Shown piece by piece: positions 23,649 through 31,826 of a stretch of 48,478 nt of DNA. This stretch comes from JBKEDH01 sp047975295 (lineage in GTDB: Bacteria; Bacteroidota; Bacteroidia; Flavobacteriales; Flavobacteriaceae): the NCBI GenBank assembly GCA_047975295.1, contig JBKEDH010000185.1:1-48478 (forward strand), in the 5' to 3' direction. The position numbers were made by a program, and so were the translations under genes. The notes under the pieces were generated by a model, which was given only the letters and a program-made list of their open reading frames with translations, was not told the DNA's origin and ran no database searches. Each line of letters starts with the position of its first letter. The first letter of the stretch is position 1.

Positions 23649-26147
23649 TTAGTTATTTTGGTTTTCCTTACCGAGAGAAAGCATATTGGCAAACAGTCGG
23701 TAAGCACCGGGAACACCTTCTGGAAATTCCCTAAAAAAGCTCAATCCCGTATATATATAATAGCCTTTTCCATATTTTGCTACCAATAAACTACCTGTTT
23801 TAGGGGATTCATCTTTATCGTTCATGGCAAGTATGGGTGTAAAAGCCTTATCCCATTTGTTGGGAAAATATAGACCACGTTCCTGCGTCCAACCTTCAAA
23901 ATCCTGTTGGGTTATTTTATTTGGAAAATTTAAAACTGGATGCTCGGGAGCTATAAAACGTACCGGAGCATCTTCTTCGGTAACGCGATCGCGCGATAGG
24001 GTTAAAGGATAAGGTGCCAGTTGGTCGGTTTTTAAACCCCGATCGGTATTGTATTGAACAATCATATTGCCGCCGTTTTTTATAAAGTCGAAAAGAATGT
24101 GTTGTTTAAAATTTAAGGCATCGACAGTATTATAGGCACGTATTCCAACTACAATGGCATCGAAATGGTTAAGGTTTTCTTTTGTAATGTCTTCTATGTT
24201 AAGTATGCTGACTTTATAACCTATTTGCATTAAGCTTTCGGGTACCATATCGCCTGCACCTTTTATATAGGCAATATTTTCACCTTTCTTATTGATATCT
24301 AAACGTACCGCTTTGCTTTCGCTAGACAATAAAACCGTTTGGTACGGGATATGTTCGTAATTTATGGACACAAGTTCCTTGTTGTACACCTTGTTGTTTA
24401 CGCTAATTTTAGCATTTATAAAGTCTTCACTTTGGATACGTGGAGGCGTAATGTTAAAAGTAAAACGTTGTTCGTCGCCTTTATTGCTTATGTTTACGGT
24501 TTGGGTTTGTGGCGTAATAGTCCATGTGTCCGGTATATCCATTTCAAGTTTTCCTTCCAAATAATCACGACCTGCTTTTACGGTAACATTAATGAGTTGT
24601 GGTTTACTATCGCTAAAAATAATAACCTTCTCCAAAATTTTAACCGAAGCTTCGGGTATTACTTCAAAAGGGCGGTACAGTTCACCTTTGTCGGGTTTGG
24701 CATAACGATAAACAACAGGTTTTGTAAAGCTTATTGGGATATTGTTTATTTTTAAATTGAAAGTTACGGTTATATTTTGGGGCATTTCGGGTTTCCCTAT
24801 AAGCGATTGATTCTCTACCTGGTACATGCCCAATGTGCCTTTTTCTTTTAACCAATAAGGTGAAGTATAAGGCTCTTTGGGAGCAATGTGATAATTGGTT
24901 TCGAACGTTTGGATGCGGTTGTTTTTCAGTTCGATATTTTTTATGATATTTTGGCCATCATTTTGTGAGATACTTTCCAAAATAATGCTTTTTGGGTTTC
25001 GGTTTAGGGCTTCGATATTTATTGTTACAGTACTATTGGGCGTTGCTGAAGGTGTTTGTGCCGAAGCCTCTATGTATAGACCTGCACACATTTCGATAAT
25101 ACGTTTTAATTCCTTTAACTTTTGGGATTTCCAATGTTTGTTATCGATATTTTGAAGCTTTAGGTAAGCTTCCATTAATTGGGGAAGATGTTCTTGCGGA
25201 TTTTTAAAGTTGAAGTTTTTTTCAATATGATATAAAATATTGCCAATGGCTTTTCCTCCTTTTATACGGTTCCAAGAGGTATCGATACCTTCAAAAATAT
25301 TGTTGTTGGAAATGGGGTCGCCTTTTAAAAATTCGATATATTCGGTTTGCGATCCACGTTGTAATAAGGTGCCGAATCCCTGACATAAATGTTGGCTTCG
25401 GGAAATGGCTGCAATTTCGTTATTGGACAATCCTTTTAATGGGTAATACACCCCAGTATCGACATGTTGCATGTGGTCTTTATCGGCAGCGTTAAACTTT
25501 TCTTCGCTACCGTAAAACCACCAACTGGTATTAAAAAATAAGCGTTTGGGCTGCCATGGCTGGGTGTGTTTTAATTGCTCCGGAAATTTATCTTTATTTG
25601 CTGCAATATCGAATGCTTCGTAGCTTAGTGTCGCCGATGCGGTATGGTGTCCGTGTGTACTTCCGGGGCTTCTATGGTCGAAGCGGTTAATAATAATATC
25701 GGGTTTAAACTGCCTAATGGCCCATACCATATCGCTTAAAACTTCGTTTTTGTTCCAGATATCTAAAGTTTCTTTGGGGTGTTTGGAGTAACCAAAATCA
25801 TTGGCTCTCGAAAATAGTTGTTCGCCGCCATCAATACGGCGTGCTGCCAAAAGTTCTTGGGTGCGTATTACGCCCAAAAGCTCCCGTATTTCAGGGCCAA
25901 TTAGGTTCTGTCCGCCATCGCCACGGGTTAACGATAAATATGCTGTTCTGGCATGTATTTGATTGGAAAAATAGGATATCAAGCGGGTGTTTTCGTCGTC
26001 GGGATGTGCAGCAACATATAATACAGAACCCAAAAAGTTAAGCTTTTGTATAGATTCGTAAATTTTAGATGATGATGGTGTTTGGGGTTTTTGAGCTTGT
26101 AAAAAGGCATGTGCAAATAATAAAATTATAAAGGGAATGCTTCGCAT
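23649..26147 (-). CDS. Secreted PIG-L family deacetylase
   Basis: 832 residues. The signal peptide MRSIPFIILLFAHAFLQAQ ends in a Bacteroidota-type AQ site. The catalytic domain is N-terminal: the zinc/base motif AHPDDE at residues 47-52 and the later zinc ligands in GSTHGHH. A large beta-sandwich region follows. The last 200 or so residues look like a glutamine-amidotransferase-like domain (LNHFDAIVVGIRAYN, FIKNGGNMIVQYN) without an obvious catalytic cysteine. PIG-L enzymes remove N-acetyl groups from GlcNAc-like sugars; this one would act outside the cytoplasm. First gene of the operon with the small membrane protein, symporter and dehydrogenase, so a degradation-plus-uptake route for an acetylated amino sugar is plausible, but unproven. 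Confidence 0.86.
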   Translation of the reverse strand: MRSIPFIILLFAHAFLQAQKPQTPSSSKIYESIQKLNFLGSVLYVAAHPDDENTRLISYFSNQIHARTAYLSLTRGDGGQNLIGPEIRELLGVIRTQELLAARRIDGGEQLFSRANDFGYSKHPKETLDIWNKNEVLSDMVWAIRQFKPDIIINRFDHRSPGSTHGHHTASATLSYEAFDIAANKDKFPEQLKHTQPWQPKRLFFNTSWWFYGSEEKFNAADKDHMQHVDTGVYYPLKGLSNNEIAAISRSQHLCQGFGTLLQRGSQTEYIEFLKGDPISNNNIFEGIDTSWNRIKGGKAIGNILYHIEKNFNFKNPQEHLPQLMEAYLKLQNIDNKHWKSQKLKELKRIIEMCAGLYIEASAQTPSATPNSTVTINIEALNRNPKSIILESISQNDGQNIIKNIELKNNRIQTFETNYHIAPKEPYTSPYWLKEKGTLGMYQVENQSLIGKPEMPQNITVTFNLKINNIPISFTKPVVYRYAKPDKGELYRPFEVIPEASVKILEKVIIFSDSKPQLINVTVKAGRDYLEGKLEMDIPDTWTITPQTQTVNISNKGDEQRFTFNITPPRIQSEDFINAKISVNNKVYNKELVSINYEHIPYQTVLLSSESKAVRLDINKKGENIAYIKGAGDMVPESLMQIGYKVSILNIEDITKENLNHFDAIVVGIRAYNTVDALNFKQHILFDFIKNGGNMIVQYNTDRGLKTDQLAPYPLTLSRDRVTEEDAPVRFIAPEHPVLNFPNKITQQDFEGWTQERGLYFPNKWDKAFTPILAMNDKDESPKTGSLLVAKYGKGYYIYTGLSFFREFPEGVPGAYRLFANMLSLGKENQNN

Positions 26148-26177
26148 AGATTTAGTGTTTTGGTACGGTAAAAGCGA

Positions 26178-26366
26178 TTAATAGAGATTGAATTTAGTTT
26201 CGTTTTGTCTTGTTGTATGGGTAGCTTGTAATGTTTTTAATTGTTTGTTTTTCTGGGTTTTGTTTAAAGTATCACTATTAATGATTTTCTTTTTATGTGA
26301 AACGAATAGTTTTTCCAAAAAATTTAAATGTACGTTTTTGCCGGAGGTGTGTAATTGTAAAGTCAT
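26178..26366 (-). CDS. Possible small hypothetical protein
   Basis: A 62-codon frame, start MTLQLHTSGKNVHLNFLEKL, beginning 19 bases after the corA stop on the same strand. The composition is basic and Asn/Thr rich with no membrane helix and no motif recognised. Codon use is not obviously random, but nothing shows that it is translated. The remaining bases between corA and the PIG-L gene hold nothing else recognisable. Confidence 0.28.
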   Translation of the reverse strand: MTLQLHTSGKNVHLNFLEKLFVSHKKKIINSDTLNKTQKNKQLKTLQATHTTRQNETKFNLY

Positions 26367-26385
26367 AAATATTCAGTTTGAAATT

Positions 26386-27453
26386 CTATAGCCATTTTTT
26401 TCTTTTAAAGTAAATAAGCATAATAATAAAAAGCGAAATCATGATACCCCATAAAATAAAATAGGAATATTTGTAATGCAGTTCGGGCATGTTATCAAAA
26501 TTCATTCCGTAAATGCCGGCAATAAAAGTAAGTGGTATAAAAATAGTGGCAATAATGGTAAGTACTTTCATAACCTCATTCATTTTATTGCTAATGGTAG
26601 TTATGTACATGTCCATTAAACTTGAGATCATTTCGCGGTAAATCTCGATATTTTCAGTTACTTGAACCAAATGGTCGCTAATATCGCGATAAAAAGTTTT
26701 GGTTTTATCCTGTATAAGTGGGCTGTCGTGTTTGTCGATCTTGTTAAGTACTTCTCGAAGCGGAAAAATGGCACGCCGTATTCTAAGGATTTCCTTTTTT
26801 AGGTTCTGGATATCTTTATTGAGTGATTCGTCGCTGTTACCTAAAAAGATTTCCGATTCCAGATCTTCAACCTTATCACCCAAAGTTTCGGTAACGGTAA
26901 AATAATGATCTACAATAGCGTCCATTAAAATGTAAAGCAGATAATCGGACTGCATGTTCCGTACTCGTCCTCTACCTTGTTTTATACGATCTCGTACGGT
27001 ATCGAAGACATCGCCTTCTGCCTCTTGAAACGAGAGCACATAATTATTGCCCAAAATAAAACTAACCTGTTCCGAGACTATGGTTTCATCATTGTCGTAA
27101 TGTAACATGCGAAGTACCAAAAAAATATAATCGTCGTATTCGTCTATTTTTGGGCGTTGGGAAATGCTTACGGTGTCTTCTAAAACCAATGGATGGATAT
27201 TGAAGTGTTCGCCCAGATTTTCAATAGATTCGACATGGTTTAGTCCGTTTATGTTTATCCAAGAAATAGAGTTGGAATGCTTAAAATTAAAAACATCTGA
27301 AACATCGTTAAATTCCTTGATAAAACAGTTTTCGTTATTGTAATCGAAGACTTCGATAAATAAGGGTTTTGCCGATTTATTTCCTGTATAGATAACGCTT
27401 CCGGGAGCTTGGCCTAATTTTCTATTATGCTTTTTGTTCTGCTTTTTCGACAT
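26386..27453 (-). CDS. corA: Magnesium/cobalt transporter CorA
   Basis: 355 residues. The large N-terminal cytoplasmic domain is followed by two C-terminal membrane helices. The first ends in the pore signature YGMNFDNMPE, the GMN motif, and the protein finishes with the basic tail YFKRKKWL. It forms a pentameric Mg2+ channel in the inner membrane. The gene starts 20 bases after the MscS gene on the same strand, so the two are likely co-transcribed; both act in ion balance. Confidence 0.94.
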   Translation of the reverse strand: MSKKQNKKHNRKLGQAPGSVIYTGNKSAKPLFIEVFDYNNENCFIKEFNDVSDVFNFKHSNSISWININGLNHVESIENLGEHFNIHPLVLEDTVSISQRPKIDEYDDYIFLVLRMLHYDNDETIVSEQVSFILGNNYVLSFQEAEGDVFDTVRDRIKQGRGRVRNMQSDYLLYILMDAIVDHYFTVTETLGDKVEDLESEIFLGNSDESLNKDIQNLKKEILRIRRAIFPLREVLNKIDKHDSPLIQDKTKTFYRDISDHLVQVTENIEIYREMISSLMDMYITTISNKMNEVMKVLTIIATIFIPLTFIAGIYGMNFDNMPELHYKYSYFILWGIMISLFIIMLIYFKRKKWL

Positions 27454-27473
27454 GTTATAAATATAGACAAATT

Positions 27474-28022
27474 TTACAGGATTTCACCACCTTCCTCGAT
27501 TTCATCAATGGCATCTTTTTGGATAAGGGTTACGGCTCTTTGTAGCATAAGGTTGTTGGGGTAGGTAACCAAGTCGCCATTCTCTAACCGTAGATGTAGC
27601 TGGAATGCCCTAATATCTTCGATAATGGCTTTTATGGGGAAATCTTTATCATGGATTTCTATTTTGTCGCCAACTTTATACGGAAAATTGAAAAACATGA
27701 TAATTCCCGAGGTAACGTTGCTCAAAATGGACCAAATGGCAAATAGAGCAATACCAATTACTGCAAAAACCGACGAAAATACCAAGGCTAAATCTTCGGG
27801 TTTGGTACCAAAAACAAAAGCTTCTATAAGTAGGGCAATTAAAAAAAGTGCTACGGTAGTATAACGTTGTATAAGCCCGATACGAGCCTCGTTAATGCCA
27901 CTTTTTTTGCCTATTTTACCTATGGTGAAATTAATTAAAAACCGAAGTACTAATAGGATAACCAAAACAATGGCAGTTATCTCCAATTCGTCTTGGTGTG
28001 TGGTTATAAATCTTGAAAGCAT
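27474..28022 (-). CDS. Small MscS-family mechanosensitive channel
   Basis: 182 residues, shorter than E. coli MscS (286). Two or three membrane helices are followed by the pore helix and beta domain block AIWSILSNVTSGIIMFFNFPYKVGDK, then the upper beta domain (DIRAFQLHLRLENGDLVTYPNN). The lower alpha/beta cage of MscS is missing, as in the short Bacteroidota members. It opens on membrane tension to release solutes. A TATCTTTG box on the reverse strand (28040-28047) lies 17 bases before the start codon. Confidence 0.88.
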   Translation of the reverse strand: MLSRFITTHQDELEITAIVLVILLVLRFLINFTIGKIGKKSGINEARIGLIQRYTTVALFLIALLIEAFVFGTKPEDLALVFSSVFAVIGIALFAIWSILSNVTSGIIMFFNFPYKVGDKIEIHDKDFPIKAIIEDIRAFQLHLRLENGDLVTYPNNLMLQRAVTLIQKDAIDEIEEGGEIL

Positions 28023-28039
28023 AAGGCATTAAATTTGTA

Positions 28040-28047
28040 CAAAGATA
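28040..28047 (-). promoter_or_regulatory. -7 box upstream of the mscS-corA pair
   Basis: TATCTTTG on the reverse strand matches TAnnTTTG. No TTG is found at the consensus distance, so the assignment rests on the -7 box and its placement 17 bases before the start codon. Confidence 0.4.
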
Positions 28048-28081
28048 GATTAGAAAACCAAAAGAAACTTTTAATGGGCTG

Positions 28082-28669
28082 TTATTTTAACATTTCGTTT
28101 AGTGTGTTGTAAACAATGTCTGTAGGAAGCCCCATAACATTAAAATAGGAGCCTTCTATTTTGGTAACACCAATTTTGCCAATCCATTCCTGTATGCCAT
28201 AGGCACCGGCTTTATCGAAAGGTTTCGCTACCTTTATATAATGTTGTATTTCGGTGTCGGTTAAGGCTCTAAAGGTTACTTTGGTAATATTGTTAATGGT
28301 TTTTTCGAAGTGTTTAGAAGTAAAACAGACCGATGTGATAACCTCGTGAGTGGCATTGCTTAACGATTTTAAAATTTTAAAGGCTTCTTTAGCATTTTTT
28401 GGTTTTCCTAAAGCCTTGTTATTATACCAAACAATAGTGTCGCTGGTAATTAATATGTCTTTTTCCTTTAGTTCTTCTTTAAAAGGTAGGGCTTTAAGTT
28501 GGGCTAAATAATCGCTTATTTCAAAATGGGTTAATCGTAAAGGGTACTCTTCTTTAACAGGTTTTAAACGGATTTCGAAATCCAAGCCCAAATCCTTAAA
28601 AAATTGCTGTCTTCTCGGCGAACCCGAAGCCAAAATAATGGTGTACGCTTTTAGTTTGTCTTTTAACAT
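28082..28669 (-). CDS. maf: Maf family nucleoside triphosphate pyrophosphatase
   Basis: 195 residues. Family motifs: IILASGSPRRQQF at residues 11-23, TSDTIVWYNNKALGKPKN, and the late block DKAGAYGIQE. Maf proteins hydrolyse non-canonical or modified NTPs (dTTP/UTP or 7-methyl-GTP in characterised members), which limits their entry into nucleic acids. The gene is on the same strand as mscS (59-base gap) and kdsC (269-base gap). Confidence 0.93.
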   Translation of the reverse strand: MLKDKLKAYTIILASGSPRRQQFFKDLGLDFEIRLKPVKEEYPLRLTHFEISDYLAQLKALPFKEELKEKDILITSDTIVWYNNKALGKPKNAKEAFKILKSLSNATHEVITSVCFTSKHFEKTINNITKVTFRALTDTEIQHYIKVAKPFDKAGAYGIQEWIGKIGVTKIEGSYFNVMGLPTDIVYNTLNEMLK

Positions 28670-28938
28670 TATTTGGTTGATGGATTTAATAGGATTAAAG
28701 TCGTAGCGTTTTTGGTAATTTCAAAATATTGAAAAGGTATAATTTGTTTTATAAGGCCATCGGTTTGGTCGGTGGTCGTGTCGTACTGCTATATGTTAGG
28801 TTTCGAAACCCTTTTAAGTATGATTCTTATTTTTGGACTTTACAAAACCATCTTAATAAAAGGAGCATATTTATTGTTGCCAAATAAAAACTGAAAATAT
28901 ATTACCGTGTTGAATACATTTGCTTACTACCAATAAAA

Positions 28939-29445
28939 CTACACCCATTTTCCTTGTACTTTAAGTACTTGTTCGATAACATCTCGTACAGCTCCTTGAC
29001 CTCCTTTTTTGTGCGAAATATATTTGGCTACGTTTTTTACTTCGGGAACAGCATCTTGCGGACAAGTGGGCAGGCCAACCAATGCCATAACTTTAAGATC
29101 CATAATGTCGTCGCCCATATACAATATGTTTTCGGTTTTTATATGGTTGTCTTTTATATAGGAATTAAAAGTTTCAATTTTATTGCTGGCACCCAAATGT
29201 ACGTGCGGAATTCCCAAGTTTTCTAAACGTATTTTAACGCCATTGTTGGTACCTGCCGAAATTATGGCAATATTATATCCGGCGTTTGCCGCAAATTTTA
29301 GGGCGTAGCCGTCTTTTACGTTCATGGTTCGCAGTAATTCGCCGTCGTTGGTTACATGTAATGTGCCATCGGTTAAAACACCATCAACATCAAAAATAAA
29401 GGTGGTTATATGTTCTAAATACTCTTTATAGCTTTTTTCTTCCAT
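28939..29445 (-). CDS. kdsC: 3-deoxy-D-manno-octulosonate 8-phosphate phosphatase (KdsC-type HAD)
   Basis: 168 residues, the size of cap-less tetrameric KdsC. HAD motif I is FDVDGVLTDG (residues 18-27), motif II is in IISAGTNN, and motif IV is MGDDIMDL. It removes the phosphate from KDO-8-phosphate in lipopolysaccharide core synthesis. The start overlaps the end of the DUF2520 gene by 20 bases, so the two are translationally coupled. The 269-base gap to maf shows no gene. Confidence 0.9.
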   Translation of the reverse strand: MEEKSYKEYLEHITTFIFDVDGVLTDGTLHVTNDGELLRTMNVKDGYALKFAANAGYNIAIISAGTNNGVKIRLENLGIPHVHLGASNKIETFNSYIKDNHIKTENILYMGDDIMDLKVMALVGLPTCPQDAVPEVKNVAKYISHKKGGQGAVRDVIEQVLKVQGKWV

Positions 29446-30196
29446 GTGTTTGTTGTATCGATTGGGTTAACAGTTTGTAAACCGCTTTGTGTTGCGGATT
29501 ATCTTCTAAAAGTTTTAAATGGTCTTTTATGGTTTTTTTATCATGGCGCAGTGCCGGTCCCGTTTGTGCTCTATAAGGTGATAGGTCTTGGACTTTATTG
29601 GCGGTTTCGAGAATTAGAGGTTTTAAAAGGTCGAATTCGGCACCTTGGCTTTCGGTAATTTCGTGGGCAATACGGTAAAGCTGATTGGCAAAATTATTAA
29701 CAAATACAGCCGATAGATGCAGGACACGGCGTTGATCTGAATTTACTTTCTTTGTTTGGCAGCCTAAACCAACAGCCAAGGCTTTAAGTAAATGGTAATC
29801 GTTTTTGTCGATAGCCTCAATGCATACTGGTATGTGGGCAAAATTTAAGGGTACGTCTTTGGTAAAACTTTGTAAGGGATAAAAAACGCCTTGTCGGTTC
29901 TTTCTGTCAATGTCGCTTACCTTAACACTTCCAGAGGTATGTATTACCAACCGGTTTTCGAATGGTAATCTTGAGGATAATGTTTTTATGGCATCGTCGC
30001 TTACCGATAAAATATAAACATCGGCTTCTTTTAAATTGTCCAGGTTATCGGTAACCTCAACAAGATTACTGTAAGATTTAATGTTGTTTAAATGCCTGTT
30101 GTACCATTGCGTAACAGTAGCATGGTTACTGCCATTTATGGCTTTAAATAAATGGGTTGCCACATTACCACCCCCTAAAATTACTACTGAAATCAT
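29426..30196 (-). CDS. DUF2520 / Rossmann-like NAD(P)-binding protein
   Basis: 256 residues. The N-terminal dinucleotide loop is VVILGGGNVATHLF. The middle has ILSVSDDAI and HTSGSVKVSDI, and the C-terminal helical part has VFVNNFANQLYRIAHE and LSPYRAQTGPALRHD, typical of the Rossmann-like plus DUF2520 pair. The family resembles ketopantoate reductase and pyrroline-5-carboxylate reductase in fold, but no reaction is assigned. A promoter box ends six bases before the start codon, so the message is probably leaderless. Confidence 0.88.
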   Translation of the reverse strand: MISVVILGGGNVATHLFKAINGSNHATVTQWYNRHLNNIKSYSNLVEVTDNLDNLKEADVYILSVSDDAIKTLSSRLPFENRLVIHTSGSVKVSDIDRKNRQGVFYPLQSFTKDVPLNFAHIPVCIEAIDKNDYHLLKALAVGLGCQTKKVNSDQRRVLHLSAVFVNNFANQLYRIAHEITESQGAEFDLLKPLILETANKVQDLSPYRAQTGPALRHDKKTIKDHLKLLEDNPQHKAVYKLLTQSIQQTHGRKKL

Positions 30197-30201
30197 AACA
30201 G

Positions 30202-30209
30202 CAAATGTA
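30202..30209 (-). promoter_or_regulatory. -7 box of the DUF2520-kdsC operon
   Basis: TACATTTG on the reverse strand ends five bases before the ATG at 30196. With the usual start about seven bases after the box, transcription begins at or next to the start codon. Confidence 0.5.
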
Positions 30210-30242
30210 AATAATAATAGCCGATATTAAAACCAATTCGAG

Positions 30243-30250
30243 TATCTTTG
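30243..30250 (+). promoter_or_regulatory. -7 box of the haemoglobin gene
   Basis: TATCTTTG matches TAnnTTTG and ends six bases before the ATG at 30257. No TTG is clear upstream. The in-frame ATG at 30248 overlaps this box and is therefore not the start. Confidence 0.5.
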
Positions 30251-30256
30251 TACATT

Positions 30257-30649
30257 ATGGAAAGAAAAGATATTAAAACTCGCGAAGATGTTAATTTATT
30301 GGTGTCTTCATTTTATAAAAAGATAAGGACTGATAAGGAATTGGGACCGTTTTTTAACAATGTAATTAAAGATTGGCCGGAACATATAGAAAAACTGACT
30401 GATTTTTGGGAGGCCAGTCTCTTTTTAAAAACTAGATATTATGGTAACCCGTTGGAAGCTCATATAAAAGTCGATCGAGAGAATAATAACAGCATTACAC
30501 AACGCCAATTTGGATTGTGGCTTAATTTATGGTTCGAAACCATAGACGAATTGTTTTTGGGCGATTATGCCGAAAATGCCAAGCAACGTGCCCGAAAAAT
30601 GAGCACTTTTTTATTTATGAATATTTTCGAATCAAGACAGTACAGTTGA
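30257..30649 (+). CDS. Truncated haemoglobin, group III
   Basis: 130 residues from the ATG at 30257 (MERKDIKTREDVNLLVSSFY). The family pattern is present: LGPFFNN, a WPEHIEKLTDFWEASLF helix and the proximal histidine in NPLEAHIKV; the tail is KMSTFLFMNIFESR. It binds haem and small ligands such as O2 or NO. The characterised role of group III globins is uncertain; stress or NO handling is usual speculation. It is divergent from DUF2520, with only 60 bases between the two start codons, and probably monocistronic. Confidence 0.9.
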   Translation: MERKDIKTREDVNLLVSSFYKKIRTDKELGPFFNNVIKDWPEHIEKLTDFWEASLFLKTRYYGNPLEAHIKVDRENNNSITQRQFGLWLNLWFETIDELFLGDYAENAKQRARKMSTFLFMNIFESRQYS

Positions 30650-30806
30650 TTGGTGAAAGGCTGTTTGCTGTGTTGAGGTATTGTTTACAACAATTTTATC
30701 TAAGCGTAGTAAGGAGTTTAAGCCTGCAATTTCAGTTTGGAAATAAATTTAACACGTGTAGCTACCTTTGTTTCAGCCCTTATTAAGCTTATACGTTGTT
30801 GGCTGT

Positions 30807-31286
30807 TTATACCTCTTCAAACACTATATCGAACTCAAAATTGTTAAAAGCGTTAATAGAAAAGTCATAATACTTTTTCTTTAAGACTAATTTATATCTG
30901 AATGAAGTTGTTTTTTCCAAACGTATTATAAAATTATTACTGTCAATCTCAACATTATTTAAATTTTCACCTTCTAGTTCATAGGTAAACCCATTTCTTG
31001 AGAACTCAACAAAATTATTAATATCAATGTTTTGTGTGGGTAGGTAAAAACTAAATAATTTTTTATCATTATTGTTCTTAATTTCCAAATCGTATGGGTA
31101 ATAGGAGTAATTTGTTAATTCTGATAATATATCTGTACTTAAAACACCATTATTATCTATATCGATAGGATTATCAGTAATATTAAAACTGATTATTTTG
31201 TAAAAAGTATCCTTTGAATTAATTTGATTTTTATCATCGTTTTTAGAACAACCAATTAATAAGAAGCATACAATTAGATATCTCAT
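30807..31286 (-). CDS. Orphan lipoprotein of unknown function
   Basis: 159 residues. A very short signal peptide ends in the lipobox LIGC (MRYLIVCFLLIGCSKNDD), followed by an acidic and Asn-rich linker and a beta-rich body. No family is recognised. Asn, Asp and Lys codons dominate, making it more AT-rich than neighbours such as the cys genes. It stands alone between the haemoglobin gene and a non-coding stretch with a transposase relic, which suggests recent acquisition. Confidence 0.7.
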   Translation of the reverse strand: MRYLIVCFLLIGCSKNDDKNQINSKDTFYKIISFNITDNPIDIDNNGVLSTDILSELTNYSYYPYDLEIKNNNDKKLFSFYLPTQNIDINNFVEFSRNGFTYELEGENLNNVEIDSNNFIIRLEKTTSFRYKLVLKKKYYDFSINAFNNFEFDIVFEEV

Positions 31287-31351
31287 AATTATTTCATTTT
31301 TGTAAAGCCAGTTTTAGGCTTGTTTAATTTTTGTTTTAGAGCTGTTTTTCA

Positions 31352-31454
31352 TTAATAAGGTAAATATGTACCTTTCGGGAAGCTCTTTCTAATAATGGCG
31401 TTTATGTTTTTATTCGTGCATTTTTCAAGAGTAGTAGGGATGGGTAAAGTCAAC
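31352..31454 (-). pseudogene. Relic of an IS30-like transposase C-terminus
   Basis: The reverse strand encodes KCTNKNINAIIRKSFPKGT in one frame (before a stop at 31352-31354) and, just upstream in a neighbouring frame, DFTHPYYS followed by TGA. Joined across one frameshift and reading TGA as a decayed Trp codon, this matches the IS30 family pattern DPYxxWQRGTNENTNGLIRxYFPKGT. About 34 codons remain; the rest of the element is gone. The match is from memory of the family motif. Confidence 0.6.
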
Positions 31455-31794
31455 TACCTCAAGGCAAGCCCGCAAGACATGAATTGGAAAAATCAATAAA
31501 ACATTTCAACGTAAGCGTCGGAGTATTCAAATCTCGATTACCGAGTAAATTTTCCTATAAATTTAGGTTATTGTATTAAGCTATTTAATGGATTTTGTTA
31601 TTAATTTTAAAGTGTAAATATAGGCGTTTTTGCTTCTTTGTTCTTTTTGTGGGTAATATTTTTTGCTAAAAAATTTTTCTTGGTTAAGTGGATACATATT
31701 CTAACTCGTTTTTCCGTTAAGTAATTTTGTTTAAATTCAATCTAAATAAAAAAGACTTCACTAATTTTAACAGCAAAAAATCAACTTAAATATG

Positions 31795-31802
31795 TAGCTT
31801 TG
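31795..31802 (+). promoter_or_regulatory. -7 box of ccsBA
   Basis: TAGCTTTG matches TAnnTTTG and lies 24 bases before the ATG at 31827. It overlaps the in-frame TTG at 31800, which is therefore not used as a start. No TTG occurs at the consensus -33 distance. Confidence 0.45.
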
Positions 31803-31826
31803 CACGACCTTAAAAAGGGCTTAGTT

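Larger units (their letters stand above)
31287..31826. other. 540-base non-coding stretch upstream of ccsBA
   Basis: No intact gene on either strand. It contains an IS30-like transposase relic (31352-31454, reverse strand), a somewhat GC-richer block at about 31430-31560 with no frame, an AT-rich tract, and the -7 box of ccsBA near its right end (31795-31802). Confidence 0.6.

Noticed and set aside
23525..23716. 63-residue minus-strand frame between PIG-L and the symporter
   Set aside because: It overlaps both neighbours and has an incoherent composition; the 35-residue frame fits the gap exactly.
30650..30806. Integron attC-like site near the orphan lipoprotein (around CGTTGTTGGC)
   Set aside because: The required RYYYAAC and GTTRRRY core boxes could not be matched at a paired spacing, and no integrase is near.
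31800..31826. TTG start for ccsBA at 31800
   Set aside because: It overlaps the -7 promoter box TAGCTTTG; the ATG at 31827 leads directly into the first membrane helix.
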